Shown here one piece after another: positions 15,618 to 23,065 of a stretch of DNA of 28,990 bases. Both the position numbers and the translations under genes were made by a program. Source of the stretch: JAAZGD01 sp964489555 (lineage in GTDB: Bacteria; Bacillota; Clostridia; Peptostreptococcales; Anaerovoracaceae); NCBI GenBank assembly GCA_964489555.1, contig CAZAZF010000021.1, positions 1-28,990 on the forward strand, in the 5' to 3' direction. The notes beneath the pieces are model-generated. The model saw only the letters and a program-made list of their open reading frames with translations. It ran no database searches and was not told the DNA's origin. Position 1 is the stretch's first letter, and every line of letters begins with the position of its first letter.

Positions 15618-16452
15618 GCTTCACCTCCCGATGGATGGTATCCAAAATTGGAGAAAATATTTTCTTCCACTTGGGGTCTTCTCGAACCAATATTTTACCT
15701 TGGGCATTGATTTCTCCTAATTTTTGGTCAAAGGGTATTCGAGCCAGGATGGGAATGTTTTTTTCCTTGCAATAAGTTTCAGAAGGATTTTCTCCTGGGA
15801 GATTCTTGTTTAAAACCACCCCGAAGGGAATGGAGAAAAGAGAAACCAAATCGGCCACCATGGCCAAGTTGTGGGCTCCGAAAACGGTAGGCTCTGCCAC
15901 CAAAAGACAATAGTCCGCATCCTGAATACTTTCCATTACAATGCAAGCACTGCCTGGGGGACAATCAATAAAAGTATAATTTTTGTAGGTGGTGGCGTTT
16001 TTAAGAAGATGATGAATTAAAGGAATTCCAGAGGCTTCTCCGATTTTCATCTCTCCGGAAAGCACGGTAACATGTTCTGAAATTCCCAGAGTTACCTGAC
16101 CTACCTCTTTGTTTTTTTCTGCGAGAGCTTTTTCCGGGCATACCAAAAGACAGCCGCCACAAGAATGACAAATGTCTTCAAAAATCATCAAATTTTTCCC
16201 GGTGTGAGCTAAGGCGTGGAATTGACAAAAATCCACACATTTTCCACATCCTGTACACCGGTCCGGATCCACCACGGGGATGGGCTGGTGGACGGTTTCG
16301 GCGGTGATGATAAAAGGTTTGAAATAGAGATGGCCGTTGGGCTCTTCCACATCACAATCCACATAGACCGATTCTTTGGCCGCCGCCGCTAAATTAACGG
16401 AGAGCAAGGTTTTTCCGGTACCGCCTTTCCCGCTTAAAACTGCAATTCTCAT
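15589..16452 (-). CDS. MinD/Mrp-type P-loop ATPase with two ferredoxin clusters (first copy)
   Basis: The product (287 aa from the ATG at 16452, with GGAG upstream) has the Walker A motif GKGGTGKT at residues 8-15 and a ferredoxin insert with C66, C69, C72, C76 and C95, C98, C101, C105. A later IDCPPGSAC segment supplies Walker B. An in-frame ATG at 16494 would put 14 extra residues before the P-loop and overlap the preceding gene, so it is rejected. The chosen start overlaps the stop of the NifX-like gene. With the next gene it forms a tandem ATPase pair that may act as a heterodimer. Confidence 0.92.
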   Translation of the reverse strand: MRIAVLSGKGGTGKTLLSVNLAAAAKESVYVDCDVEEPNGHLYFKPFIITAETVHQPIPVVDPDRCTGCGKCVDFCQFHALAHTGKNLMIFEDICHSCGGCLLVCPEKALAEKNKEVGQVTLGISEHVTVLSGEMKIGEASGIPLIHHLLKNATTYKNYTFIDCPPGSACIVMESIQDADYCLLVAEPTVFGAHNLAMVADLVSLFSIPFGVVLNKNLPGENPSETYCKEKNIPILARIPFDQKLGEINAQGKILVREDPKWKKIFSPILDTIHREVKHETVAHFKR

Positions 16453-16453
16453 A

Positions 16454-16822
16454 TTATTTTTCTCCGTGATTGTGAAATCCAGGGTGGATTTCATCCAGAA
16501 TCTTCAAACGCCCTTCTTCAAAAGCCAAAAGAGAATCTTGAATGGAATCGTTTTCGGTGCGGTAAACGAGAATACCGGCTCCCTTTAAAACCTGGGCTGC
16601 ATTTTCGCCCAAACGGGGAGCGAGAACGGCAGATACTTTTTGATTTACCAGGAATTGCGCGGCTTGAATTCCGGCACCTCCCGGACTGTCTGCCGCTTGG
16701 TTGGCGAGAAATTCTTCTCGTTTTCCTTCCACATCATAGAAAAGATAGTAGGGGGTACGCCCAAAAGAAGGACATACATTTCCGTCGAAGTGATTCTCCG
16801 TCACCGGAATTGCAATTTTCAT
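16454..16822 (-). CDS. NifX/NifB-type dinitrogenase iron-molybdenum cofactor domain protein (first gene of operon)
   Basis: This 122-residue Nitro_FeMo-Co domain protein starts MKIAIPVTENHFDGNVCPSF and contains a PGGAG turn near residue 48. It is related to the protein encoded at 13552 but clearly diverged. Its ATG follows AGGAGG with a six-base gap and is the first in the operon, 51 bases after the promoter's -10 box. By context it may be the cluster-carrying partner of the two MinD-type ATPases. Confidence 0.9.
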   Translation of the reverse strand: MKIAIPVTENHFDGNVCPSFGRTPYYLFYDVEGKREEFLANQAADSPGGAGIQAAQFLVNQKVSAVLAPRLGENAAQVLKGAGILVYRTENDSIQDSLLAFEEGRLKILDEIHPGFHNHGEK

Positions 16823-16872
16823 AAAAACCTCCTGTTTTCAATGGGATAATCAGATCATGTTATTCGAATTCT

Positions 16873-16900
16873 ATTATACAACATAAGCGACATATGTCAA
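16873..16900 (-). promoter_or_regulatory. Promoter of the NifX-MinD operon
   Basis: On the - strand, a perfect TTGACA (16900-16895) and a perfect TATAAT (16878-16873) are spaced by 16 bases. The palindrome GACATATGTC (16889-16898) overlaps the -35 box and could be a repressor site. Confidence 0.8.
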
Positions 16901-16959
16901 TAAACATTTAATATAAACCGTTTGATGCAATAAAAAAATTTCGGTCCTTTTCCATGCTA

Positions 16960-16968
16960 TGGTATAAT
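16960..16968 (+). promoter_or_regulatory. Extended -10 promoter of the cell-surface operon
   Basis: TATAAT (16963-16968) is preceded by TG one base upstream (TGGTATAAT), the extended -10 form, which explains the lack of a good -35 box (TTCGGT at 16940-16945 is poor). It lies 40 bases before the ATG at 17008. Confidence 0.65.
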
Positions 16969-17007
16969 AAAAATAGTATATGCAAGCAAAAGAAGGGGCA
17001 AGGAAAC

Positions 17008-18342
17008 ATGAGGAAAAAATGGGTTGTTGTGCTGGTCATAGCGTTGGTAGCGGGGATTTTTTTATGGATGACCGATGCACTTTCTCGGGATGTTTGTTTT
17101 GCCGAGGAGACCCGGGATTTTTCCGAAATGGTGGATGGGCGGGCTCTTTATGCCACTACGCCTTTTTCCCAAGGCATTTATTCTGCTTTAACGGAAATAC
17201 ATGAAAAATATCCCAATGAAACGGAACTAAGAACCATCGGTTTTTCGGTAGATGGAACGGAAATTTTAGCCCTTCGGATTGGAGTTGGAAAAGACAAGGC
17301 TTTGATTTTGGGGGGGATGCATGGAAGAGAAACCATAACAACCATCCTTCTTTTGGATCAGATTCAGCAGCTTCTTTTGGCCTATTGTTCAAGCGACCCC
17401 TATCAATACGGGGGATACCAGACGCGAAAAATTTTAGATGATGTGTCGTTATGGTTTGTTCCACTGCTCAATCCGGATGGGGCAGAAATTTCTATGAATG
17501 CGGGTAAAACCTTAAAAAATCAAGAGTTGCTCGAAAGAGTAACCAAGGGAGAAAAAAATCTGGCCTCCTGGAAAGCCAACTTGAACGGGGTGGATTTGAA
17601 TCGCAATTTTACTAAGCATCGGGTCTCGGTTGTGGATTCTCCAGGAGCCGCTTTTTATCCCGGCGAATATCCCTTTTCCCAGCCGGAAACCAAAGCCATT
17701 CGGGATTTTACTTTGGAGCAGGACATCCAGGGAGTGTTGAATGTTCATGCTGCAGGTGAAATCATCTATTGGGATCCTCCCTATGAAAACATAGCACGCT
17801 ATTTGAGTGGTATTACGGGGTATTCATTAGTAAAACCCAGTGAGAACACACGGATGAGCACCTACGATACATGGTATTGGCAAACAACCGGCAGACCGGT
17901 AATTACCCTTGAGATTGGAAAGGGTTCTTTGACTGGACCCATCCCCTTTGCGCAGTATGGGGATATTTGGAGGGCGAATTGGACTACTTCATTGGCTTTC
18001 GCCCGCCAGATACAAAAGGCACAACCCATTGCTTTGCTTTTGGAAGGCGAGGAGTTTCCCCTTATTCATCCTCCCGTACGGGAACATTCGGGACAGGTGC
18101 TGGTTCCTCTTCGTGAAGTGGGGGAAGGATTGGGTGCTCAAATTTTGTGGAACCAGAGAGAAAAAACAGCGTCAGTACAATTGGAAGGTTCTCCTCTCTA
18201 TGTTTCCGAAAAAGAGGAGATGCTCTTAAAACAGGGGAAGGCTTATGTTTCTCTAAGGCAGTTGGCCCAAGCCTTGGGGTATCAAGTGGAATGGGATAAT
18301 TATACGAAGTCGGCCAATCTGGTGAGAAGGGACGAGGACTAG
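17008..18342 (+). CDS. Secreted M14-family zinc carboxypeptidase with C-terminal copper-amine-oxidase-like domain
   Basis: The product (444 aa) begins with a signal peptide (basic MRKK, hydrophobic 6-24). The M14 peptidase domain (about 55-330) shows zinc ligands H105 and E108 (MHGRE), H247 (NVHAAG), the substrate-binding DLNRNF near 196-201, and the general base E302 (TLEIGKG). Residues about 350-440 form a copper amine oxidase N-terminal-like domain, common in secreted clostridial proteins and thought to bind cell-wall or matrix material. It may trim cell-wall peptides or surface proteins. An in-frame ATG at 16954 overlaps the promoter and is rejected. The next gene begins four bases after the stop. 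Confidence 0.9.
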   Translation: MRKKWVVVLVIALVAGIFLWMTDALSRDVCFAEETRDFSEMVDGRALYATTPFSQGIYSALTEIHEKYPNETELRTIGFSVDGTEILALRIGVGKDKALILGGMHGRETITTILLLDQIQQLLLAYCSSDPYQYGGYQTRKILDDVSLWFVPLLNPDGAEISMNAGKTLKNQELLERVTKGEKNLASWKANLNGVDLNRNFTKHRVSVVDSPGAAFYPGEYPFSQPETKAIRDFTLEQDIQGVLNVHAAGEIIYWDPPYENIARYLSGITGYSLVKPSENTRMSTYDTWYWQTTGRPVITLEIGKGSLTGPIPFAQYGDIWRANWTTSLAFARQIQKAQPIALLLEGEEFPLIHPPVREHSGQVLVPLREVGEGLGAQILWNQREKTASVQLEGSPLYVSEKEEMLLKQGKAYVSLRQLAQALGYQVEWDNYTKSANLVRRDED

Positions 18343-18345
18343 GGG

Positions 18346-19779
18346 ATGATGAAGCAATCCTGGCGAAAAATACTATGTAGTGCTTTGATTCTTGGGATGT
18401 TGGTTGCCTTGACCAACTCTTTTGCCTTTGCCATCGAAGGGGAACAGGTTTCTCTGTGGGCGGCAGAGGAAGTGAAGCGGGCCGAGATGCGCAGCTTGAT
18501 TCCGGAAGAATTAGCGGAGGCTTTTTTGCAGGAGCCCATGACCCGGGAAGAGTTTGCCGGCGTTATCATAGCCCTTTGGAAAGAAAAAACAAATCAAGAA
18601 ATCTCGGTGGAAGGGGAATCGCCTTTTTTGGATACTGACGATCGAGAAGTCATACAAGCTTGGAAGTTGGGCGTGGTGAATGGTGTGGGGCAAGACCTAT
18701 ACCAGCCCATGGGAACCTTGAATCGTCAAACAGCTGCTACCATGATGAGCCGCTTGTATGAAAAGTTTATGGAAAGTTCCATGGCGTATTCGGATGTGAA
18801 CCAATTTATGGATCATCAGGAAATCGATGGTTGGGCTCAGGCCCCGGTTTATTTTATGACCAGCCGAAATATTATTAAAGGGGTGGGAGAACAGCGATTC
18901 GATCCTCGGGGAACTCTTACACGGGAACAAGCCGTTATCTTGGCTTTGCGAATGTTGGAAGAACTTTTTCGTTCCAACTCGGCCTATGCTCCCTCTGTTT
19001 CCTACTTTTCCGGAATGGAGATTCAGTCTATGGAGGATTTGAAGGAAGTTCTGGTTTATGCCCAGTACCACTTACTACCTTCCATATCCTTGACAATGGA
19101 TTCCCGTATTAAAGACCAAATAGATCGGTATGGAGCGGATATTTTGTTGCATACAGAGATTAAATCTCTTTCCTACTCCTATGGACCCAGGACGAGGCAA
19201 TTCAAAGCGTTTTTGGATTATTCAAGAGGGGCTCAGGTGATCTCTCTCACATTAAACCCGGAGCTGGATTCGTCAAGAGCCACCCAGGAGGCCCATGAAA
19301 TTCATGGAAGGTTGAAAGAAATTCTAGGGGAAATCCTGAAACCGGGAATGAAAGCTTATGAAAGAGAGAAGGCCATTCATGACTATGTGGTGAAAAACCA
19401 TTCCTACGACCAACGAGCGGAGTTAAACCCTGAGAAATATGCAGACTCCTATTCTCTGGCGGGGTTATTATACAATGGAACCGGAGTATGTCAGGGATAT
19501 GCCGAATTATTTTGCGCCTTGAGTTTAAATGCCAATCTCTATTGTGATATCGTGTACGGCACCGCTTCCGGTGGGGGACACGCTTGGAACATGATTGGAA
19601 TTTATGGGGAATATTATCATGTAGACCCTACCTGGAATGATCCGGTTCCGGATCGTGGCAGTCGGGTTTCTTATCAATATTACAATGTCAACGACGAAAA
19701 AATGGCCAAAGATCACCAATGGGATCGCACGAAATATCCGGTGTGTGACTATGTGACATATTTGGGTAATCCTCGTTGA
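18346..19779 (+). CDS. S-layer-homology protein with transglutaminase-like domain (first paralogue)
   Basis: The product (477 aa) has a signal peptide ending near FAFA (residue 29) and three SLH repeats (about 35-85, 92-140, 146-205), which anchor proteins to pyruvylated cell-wall polymers. The C-terminal transglutaminase-like domain carries the Cys-His-Asp triad C382 (GTGVCQGYAE), H412 (GGHAWN) and D427 (HVDPTWND). Such domains may act as thiol proteases or crosslinking enzymes at the wall. Two ATGs are adjacent (18346 and 18349); the ribosome site is weak (AGGGG), suggesting coupling to the peptidase gene before it. A close relative lies at 21572. Confidence 0.9.
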   Translation: MMKQSWRKILCSALILGMLVALTNSFAFAIEGEQVSLWAAEEVKRAEMRSLIPEELAEAFLQEPMTREEFAGVIIALWKEKTNQEISVEGESPFLDTDDREVIQAWKLGVVNGVGQDLYQPMGTLNRQTAATMMSRLYEKFMESSMAYSDVNQFMDHQEIDGWAQAPVYFMTSRNIIKGVGEQRFDPRGTLTREQAVILALRMLEELFRSNSAYAPSVSYFSGMEIQSMEDLKEVLVYAQYHLLPSISLTMDSRIKDQIDRYGADILLHTEIKSLSYSYGPRTRQFKAFLDYSRGAQVISLTLNPELDSSRATQEAHEIHGRLKEILGEILKPGMKAYEREKAIHDYVVKNHSYDQRAELNPEKYADSYSLAGLLYNGTGVCQGYAELFCALSLNANLYCDIVYGTASGGGHAWNMIGIYGEYYHVDPTWNDPVPDRGSRVSYQYYNVNDEKMAKDHQWDRTKYPVCDYVTYLGNPR

Positions 19780-19849
19780 TAAAGGAGGTTTGAGACCCAG
19801 GTTCACCGGGTATATGTAGTGAAATACCATGTGTGAAAAGGAGATTGTT

Positions 19850-20488
19850 ATGTTGAGAAAGAAATCGGATAAAACAAAAGGAAGACATGGATGGATGGTG
19901 GGCTTGGTAATCAGCCTGTCTTTGTTGCTAGTGGTGTCCTGTGGACAGGAAAACCCTTCCGATGGGAAAAGTCAGTCTCCGCCTCCAGCCTATGATGTGA
20001 GTTGGACGGAAACCAGTGTGGTTCCTTTAGAAGAGGGACGATCTGTGGGACTTGAGAACATCAACACTTTGGATTTGTATGGGAATCCGGTGGATTCCAC
20101 CATCTTCCAAAATTACACCATAACCATTGTGGATGTTTGGGGTACATATTGCAACCCTTGTATAAAGGCCATGCCAATATTAGCAGAAATTTACCACGAA
20201 TATGAGCCTCGGGGAGTCAATGTAATTGGCATTATAATTGATGTTCAGAACGGAGATTATACTCCCAAACCGGAGTATATTGCCCGGGCCATGGAAATTA
20301 CGGAAGGCACGGGAGCCGACTTTATCCATGTATTATCTTCCAGGAATATTGTTTCTTCGGTGGTCCGGAACATCAGTGCCATTCCGGCATCTTTTTTGGT
20401 AGACAGTGAGGGAAATGTGATTACAAAGATTACTTATGGAAGCCATACGAAAGAGCAATGGGTGGAAATCATTGACGAGTATCTCTAG
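19850..20488 (+). CDS. TlpA-like thioredoxin-fold lipoprotein
   Basis: The product (212 aa) is a predicted lipoprotein: basic N-terminus, hydrophobic segment (about 15-30) and the lipobox LVVSC with C31. A TlpA/ResA-type thioredoxin domain fills about residues 70-212, with the redox-active C101 and C104 (CNPC) after VDVWGTY and a cis-proline in the late AIPASF segment. It would reduce or exchange disulfides outside the membrane. The ATG at 19850 has GGAG six bases upstream; the in-frame ATG at 19829 has no such site. It is followed by the CxxC peptide gene and the ferredoxin gene, which probably feed it electrons. Confidence 0.9.
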   Translation: MLRKKSDKTKGRHGWMVGLVISLSLLLVVSCGQENPSDGKSQSPPPAYDVSWTETSVVPLEEGRSVGLENINTLDLYGNPVDSTIFQNYTITIVDVWGTYCNPCIKAMPILAEIYHEYEPRGVNVIGIIIDVQNGDYTPKPEYIARAMEITEGTGADFIHVLSSRNIVSSVVRNISAIPASFLVDSEGNVITKITYGSHTKEQWVEIIDEYL

Positions 20489-20492
20489 TAAG

Positions 20493-20669
20493 ATGTCCGC
20501 AAAAGAAAAACAACGCCTTTCATGGGGGGCAAGGGGCAGAAAAGTTGTCCCCTTGTTTTTATTGGTTATTGGTTTGGCTTTAATGGTTTTTGGTGTGGCC
20601 AGAGGAGAAGTGATGGTGGTTTTCACAAAAGCGATTCGTATCTGCTTGGAGTGTATTGGAATCGGTTGA
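20493..20669 (+). CDS. CD1871A-type CxxC membrane peptide
   Basis: This 58-residue protein has a basic N-terminus, one transmembrane helix (about 18-36) and a conserved C-terminal stretch ending KAIRICLECIGIG, with C51 and C54. It matches the short clostridial family known as CD1871A CxxC-motif proteins, which sit beside TlpA-like and NapH-like genes. The start is four bases after the lipoprotein stop and lacks a strong ribosome site, so translation is probably coupled. Its CxxC may relay thiols or electrons between the cytoplasmic ferredoxin and the outer lipoprotein; this is inference from the neighbours. Confidence 0.85.
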   Translation: MSAKEKQRLSWGARGRKVVPLFLLVIGLALMVFGVARGEVMVVFTKAIRICLECIGIG

Positions 20670-20670
20670 T

Positions 20671-21597
20671 ATGAAAAATCTATGGAAGAATGAATCCGGG
20701 GTAATTAAACAAGAAAAGAAAAGAACCCTGTTGCAGGCGGGGTTTTTAGCCATCACCAATGGGTATTACAAGGGGTTTTTGGAGGGCAGTATATACCGGG
20801 GCCCTACGAAAATGGTATGCGTCCCTGGTCTTAACTGTTATTCTTGCCCAGGTGCTTTCGGCTCTTGCCCCTTGGGTGCTTTCCAGGCCGTGGTGGCAGA
20901 ACGAAATTTCACCCTCTCTTTTTATTTGATTGGATTTTTTATGGCGGTAGGAGCTCTTATGGGGCGGTTCGTTTGCGGTTTTTTATGCCCTTTCGGGTTG
21001 TTTCAGGACTTGCTTCATAAAATTCCTTTTCCCAGAAAATGGTGGCGGCTTCCCGGGGAATGGGTTTTGAAAAAAATCAAGTATTTTTTGTTATTGTTTT
21101 TTGTCTTCCTGCTTCCGGCCTTTGTCGTTGGAGATTTTGGAGGAGGAGATCCCTGGTTTTGCAAGTATGTGTGTCCCTCCGGTACTTTGATGGCCGGGTG
21201 GCCGCTTGGAATTTTGAACGAAGGCATTCGAGGCGCCATCGGATGGCTTTTTGCTTGGAAATCCCTGCTTTTGGTGGGGCTCATTCTTCTGTCCTTTGCA
21301 ATCTACCGTCCCTTTTGTCGATACCTTTGCCCGTTGGGCGCCATCTATGGGGGATTTAATAGGGTTTCTTTATATCGATTTCAAATAGATCAAGATCGAT
21401 GCATTCAATGTGGCAAGTGCCAACAGGTTTGTCCGTTTCAAATACCAACATACCAAACCCCCAACAGTGCCGACTGTATACGTTGCGGAAACTGTTTGAG
21501 GGTTTGTCCTACCGGGGCGTTGACTCGAGTTTCTTATTTTTTCGACAGTGTAAAAAAAGGAGTGGAAGTCCATGATGGCAAAAAAGAAAATCAGTAG
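20671..21597 (+). CDS. NapH/CcoG-like membrane ferredoxin (4Fe-4S binding protein)
   Basis: The product (308 aa) is a membrane protein with about five hydrophobic segments. Short cysteine motifs sit at the membrane faces: CYSCPGAFGSCPLGA, CGFLCPFG, CKYVCPSG and CRYLCPLG. At the C-terminus is a two-cluster ferredoxin domain (CIQCGKCQQVCP, CIRCGNCLRVCPTG). NapH, RdxA and CcoG relatives pass electrons between quinols or ferredoxin and periplasmic partners. The ATG at 20671 is one base after the stop of the CxxC peptide; an in-frame TTG at 20656 with GGAG upstream is an alternative. It overlaps the next gene by 26 bases. Confidence 0.9.
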   Translation: MKNLWKNESGVIKQEKKRTLLQAGFLAITNGYYKGFLEGSIYRGPTKMVCVPGLNCYSCPGAFGSCPLGAFQAVVAERNFTLSFYLIGFFMAVGALMGRFVCGFLCPFGLFQDLLHKIPFPRKWWRLPGEWVLKKIKYFLLLFFVFLLPAFVVGDFGGGDPWFCKYVCPSGTLMAGWPLGILNEGIRGAIGWLFAWKSLLLVGLILLSFAIYRPFCRYLCPLGAIYGGFNRVSLYRFQIDQDRCIQCGKCQQVCPFQIPTYQTPNSADCIRCGNCLRVCPTGALTRVSYFFDSVKKGVEVHDGKKENQ

Positions 21598-22987
21598 AAT
21601 CTTAGCTTGCGGAATGATTGGGTTATTTCTGGTGATTTCCAGTTTATCTGTGACTTGGGCTACTGTGACACCGGGATTTGTTTCTTCTTGGGCAAAGGAT
21701 AGTGTGGCCAAGGGGATTACCTACGACATTCTCCCTCCGTCTTTTGAGAGACAGAATATGGCTGAGACCACCAGTCGACTGGAGTTTGCCCAGGTGACGG
21801 TTCGTTTATATGAAAGCATGAAGGGTTCCAAGGTTCCTGTGCCTGCCACAAATCCTTTTCGTGACACGGAGAATCCGGATGTATTAAAAGCTTTTTCTCT
21901 GGGAATTGTGAAAGGAGTAGGAAACGGGTTGTTTGACCCTCGAGGAGCCTTGACCCGGGAACAGGCGGCTACCATGTTGACCAGAGCCTATACCAAAGCC
22001 ACTGGGAACCGGCTGACAGCTACGGGCATTCGCCTTTTTGAGGACGACAGCCAAATTAGTACTTATGCCAGACCTTCTATTTATTATATGGTTTACAAGG
22101 AGTTTGTTCAGGGAACGGGGAACAATCGTTTTACCCCAAAAGGATTCACCACCAGGGAGCAAACCATTGCCATGGCTGTTCGAATGTTGGATGATGTTCA
22201 CAGGAAATCTTTGGTGGAACCGGGGAAAGAATATGTGCCCGGAATGGTGATTCAAAAACTGGAGGAGGCCCAAGCCATCATATTGGGGGCAAAAAGAACT
22301 CTGCTGCCATCCTTATCCATGAAGGTGTCCAGAAATATATACGATGGGCTTTTGACCAGCTCTTTTGCGGTAGACAATGGCATTAAGAGTGTGTACTATT
22401 TGTATGATTCAGTGAAAGAAGAGCTGGAGGTGCGAATGATCTATACCTTGCACACCCAAATAGAAGCGCTGATTAAAAACCCGGGCACCACATCGTTGTA
22501 TGCTTCCCAAAAGGCCAAAGAATTAAATTTGATGATGAGTGATATCCTGAGAGAGCTTATTGTTTCTGATATGAATACCTTTGAAAAGGAAAAAGCAGTT
22601 CACGACTATATTGTTGCAAACTACCAATTTGATACATCGGTGACGGTTTATGATTTGGAACATCCCAGTCAGTCGGTAGAGGGCCTCCTCTATTATGGCA
22701 AAGGAATTTGTCAAGCCTATGCGGAAATGTTTGATTTGATGATGCTGAAGATGGGCATTCCCTCTCAGATGGTAAGGGGAGAAGCTTCGGGACAGAAACA
22801 TGTTTGGAACATGGTTTTGTTGTCCGGAGAATGGTACATGGTCGATGTAACATGGAATGATCCCACCCCGGACCGAGGCCCCCGGGTTTCTTATGAATAC
22901 TTCAATGTAACCTCGGAATTTTTGGAAAAGACCCATGAATGGAATCGAGATCTCTATCCGGTAGCAAACGGAACCCAATACCGATAA
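21572..22987 (+). CDS. S-layer-homology protein with transglutaminase-like domain (second paralogue)
   Basis: The product (471 aa) has a signal peptide (ending near TWA, residue 30), SLH repeats at about 36-84, 95-143 and 155-210, and a transglutaminase-like domain with C380 (GKGICQAYAE), H410 (KHVWN) and D425 (MVDVTWND). It shares layout and many segments with the protein at 18346, for example DPTPDRGPRVSY against DPVPDRGSRVSY, so the two arose by duplication. Its start, with GGAG nine bases upstream, lies inside the ferredoxin gene. It is the last gene of the surface operon. Confidence 0.9.
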   Translation: MMAKKKISRILACGMIGLFLVISSLSVTWATVTPGFVSSWAKDSVAKGITYDILPPSFERQNMAETTSRLEFAQVTVRLYESMKGSKVPVPATNPFRDTENPDVLKAFSLGIVKGVGNGLFDPRGALTREQAATMLTRAYTKATGNRLTATGIRLFEDDSQISTYARPSIYYMVYKEFVQGTGNNRFTPKGFTTREQTIAMAVRMLDDVHRKSLVEPGKEYVPGMVIQKLEEAQAIILGAKRTLLPSLSMKVSRNIYDGLLTSSFAVDNGIKSVYYLYDSVKEELEVRMIYTLHTQIEALIKNPGTTSLYASQKAKELNLMMSDILRELIVSDMNTFEKEKAVHDYIVANYQFDTSVTVYDLEHPSQSVEGLLYYGKGICQAYAEMFDLMMLKMGIPSQMVRGEASGQKHVWNMVLLSGEWYMVDVTWNDPTPDRGPRVSYEYFNVTSEFLEKTHEWNRDLYPVANGTQYR

Positions 22988-23004
22988 AGGGAAAAAGGCA
23001 AGAG

Positions 23005-23065
23005 AAAAAAGGCCGGCCCGGTTTTCAAAACAGATTATAGGTTTTGGAAGTGAAAGGCCTTTTTT
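23005..23065. terminator. Possible terminator between convergent genes
   Basis: AAAAAAGGCC (23005-23014) can pair with GGCCTTTTTT (23056-23065), and a nested AAAAC/GTTTT pair (23027-23031 with 23040-23044) shortens the loop. The outer loop is long and the right arm lies inside the end of proA, so this is a weak call. It would end the surface operon and proA from opposite sides. Confidence 0.4.

Noticed and set aside
19781..19815. Strong AAAGGAGG site at 19781-19788 with no gene behind it
   Set aside because: The nearest start codon is one base away, and the next ATG (19814) is followed directly by a stop. No small protein fits; it may be a relic.
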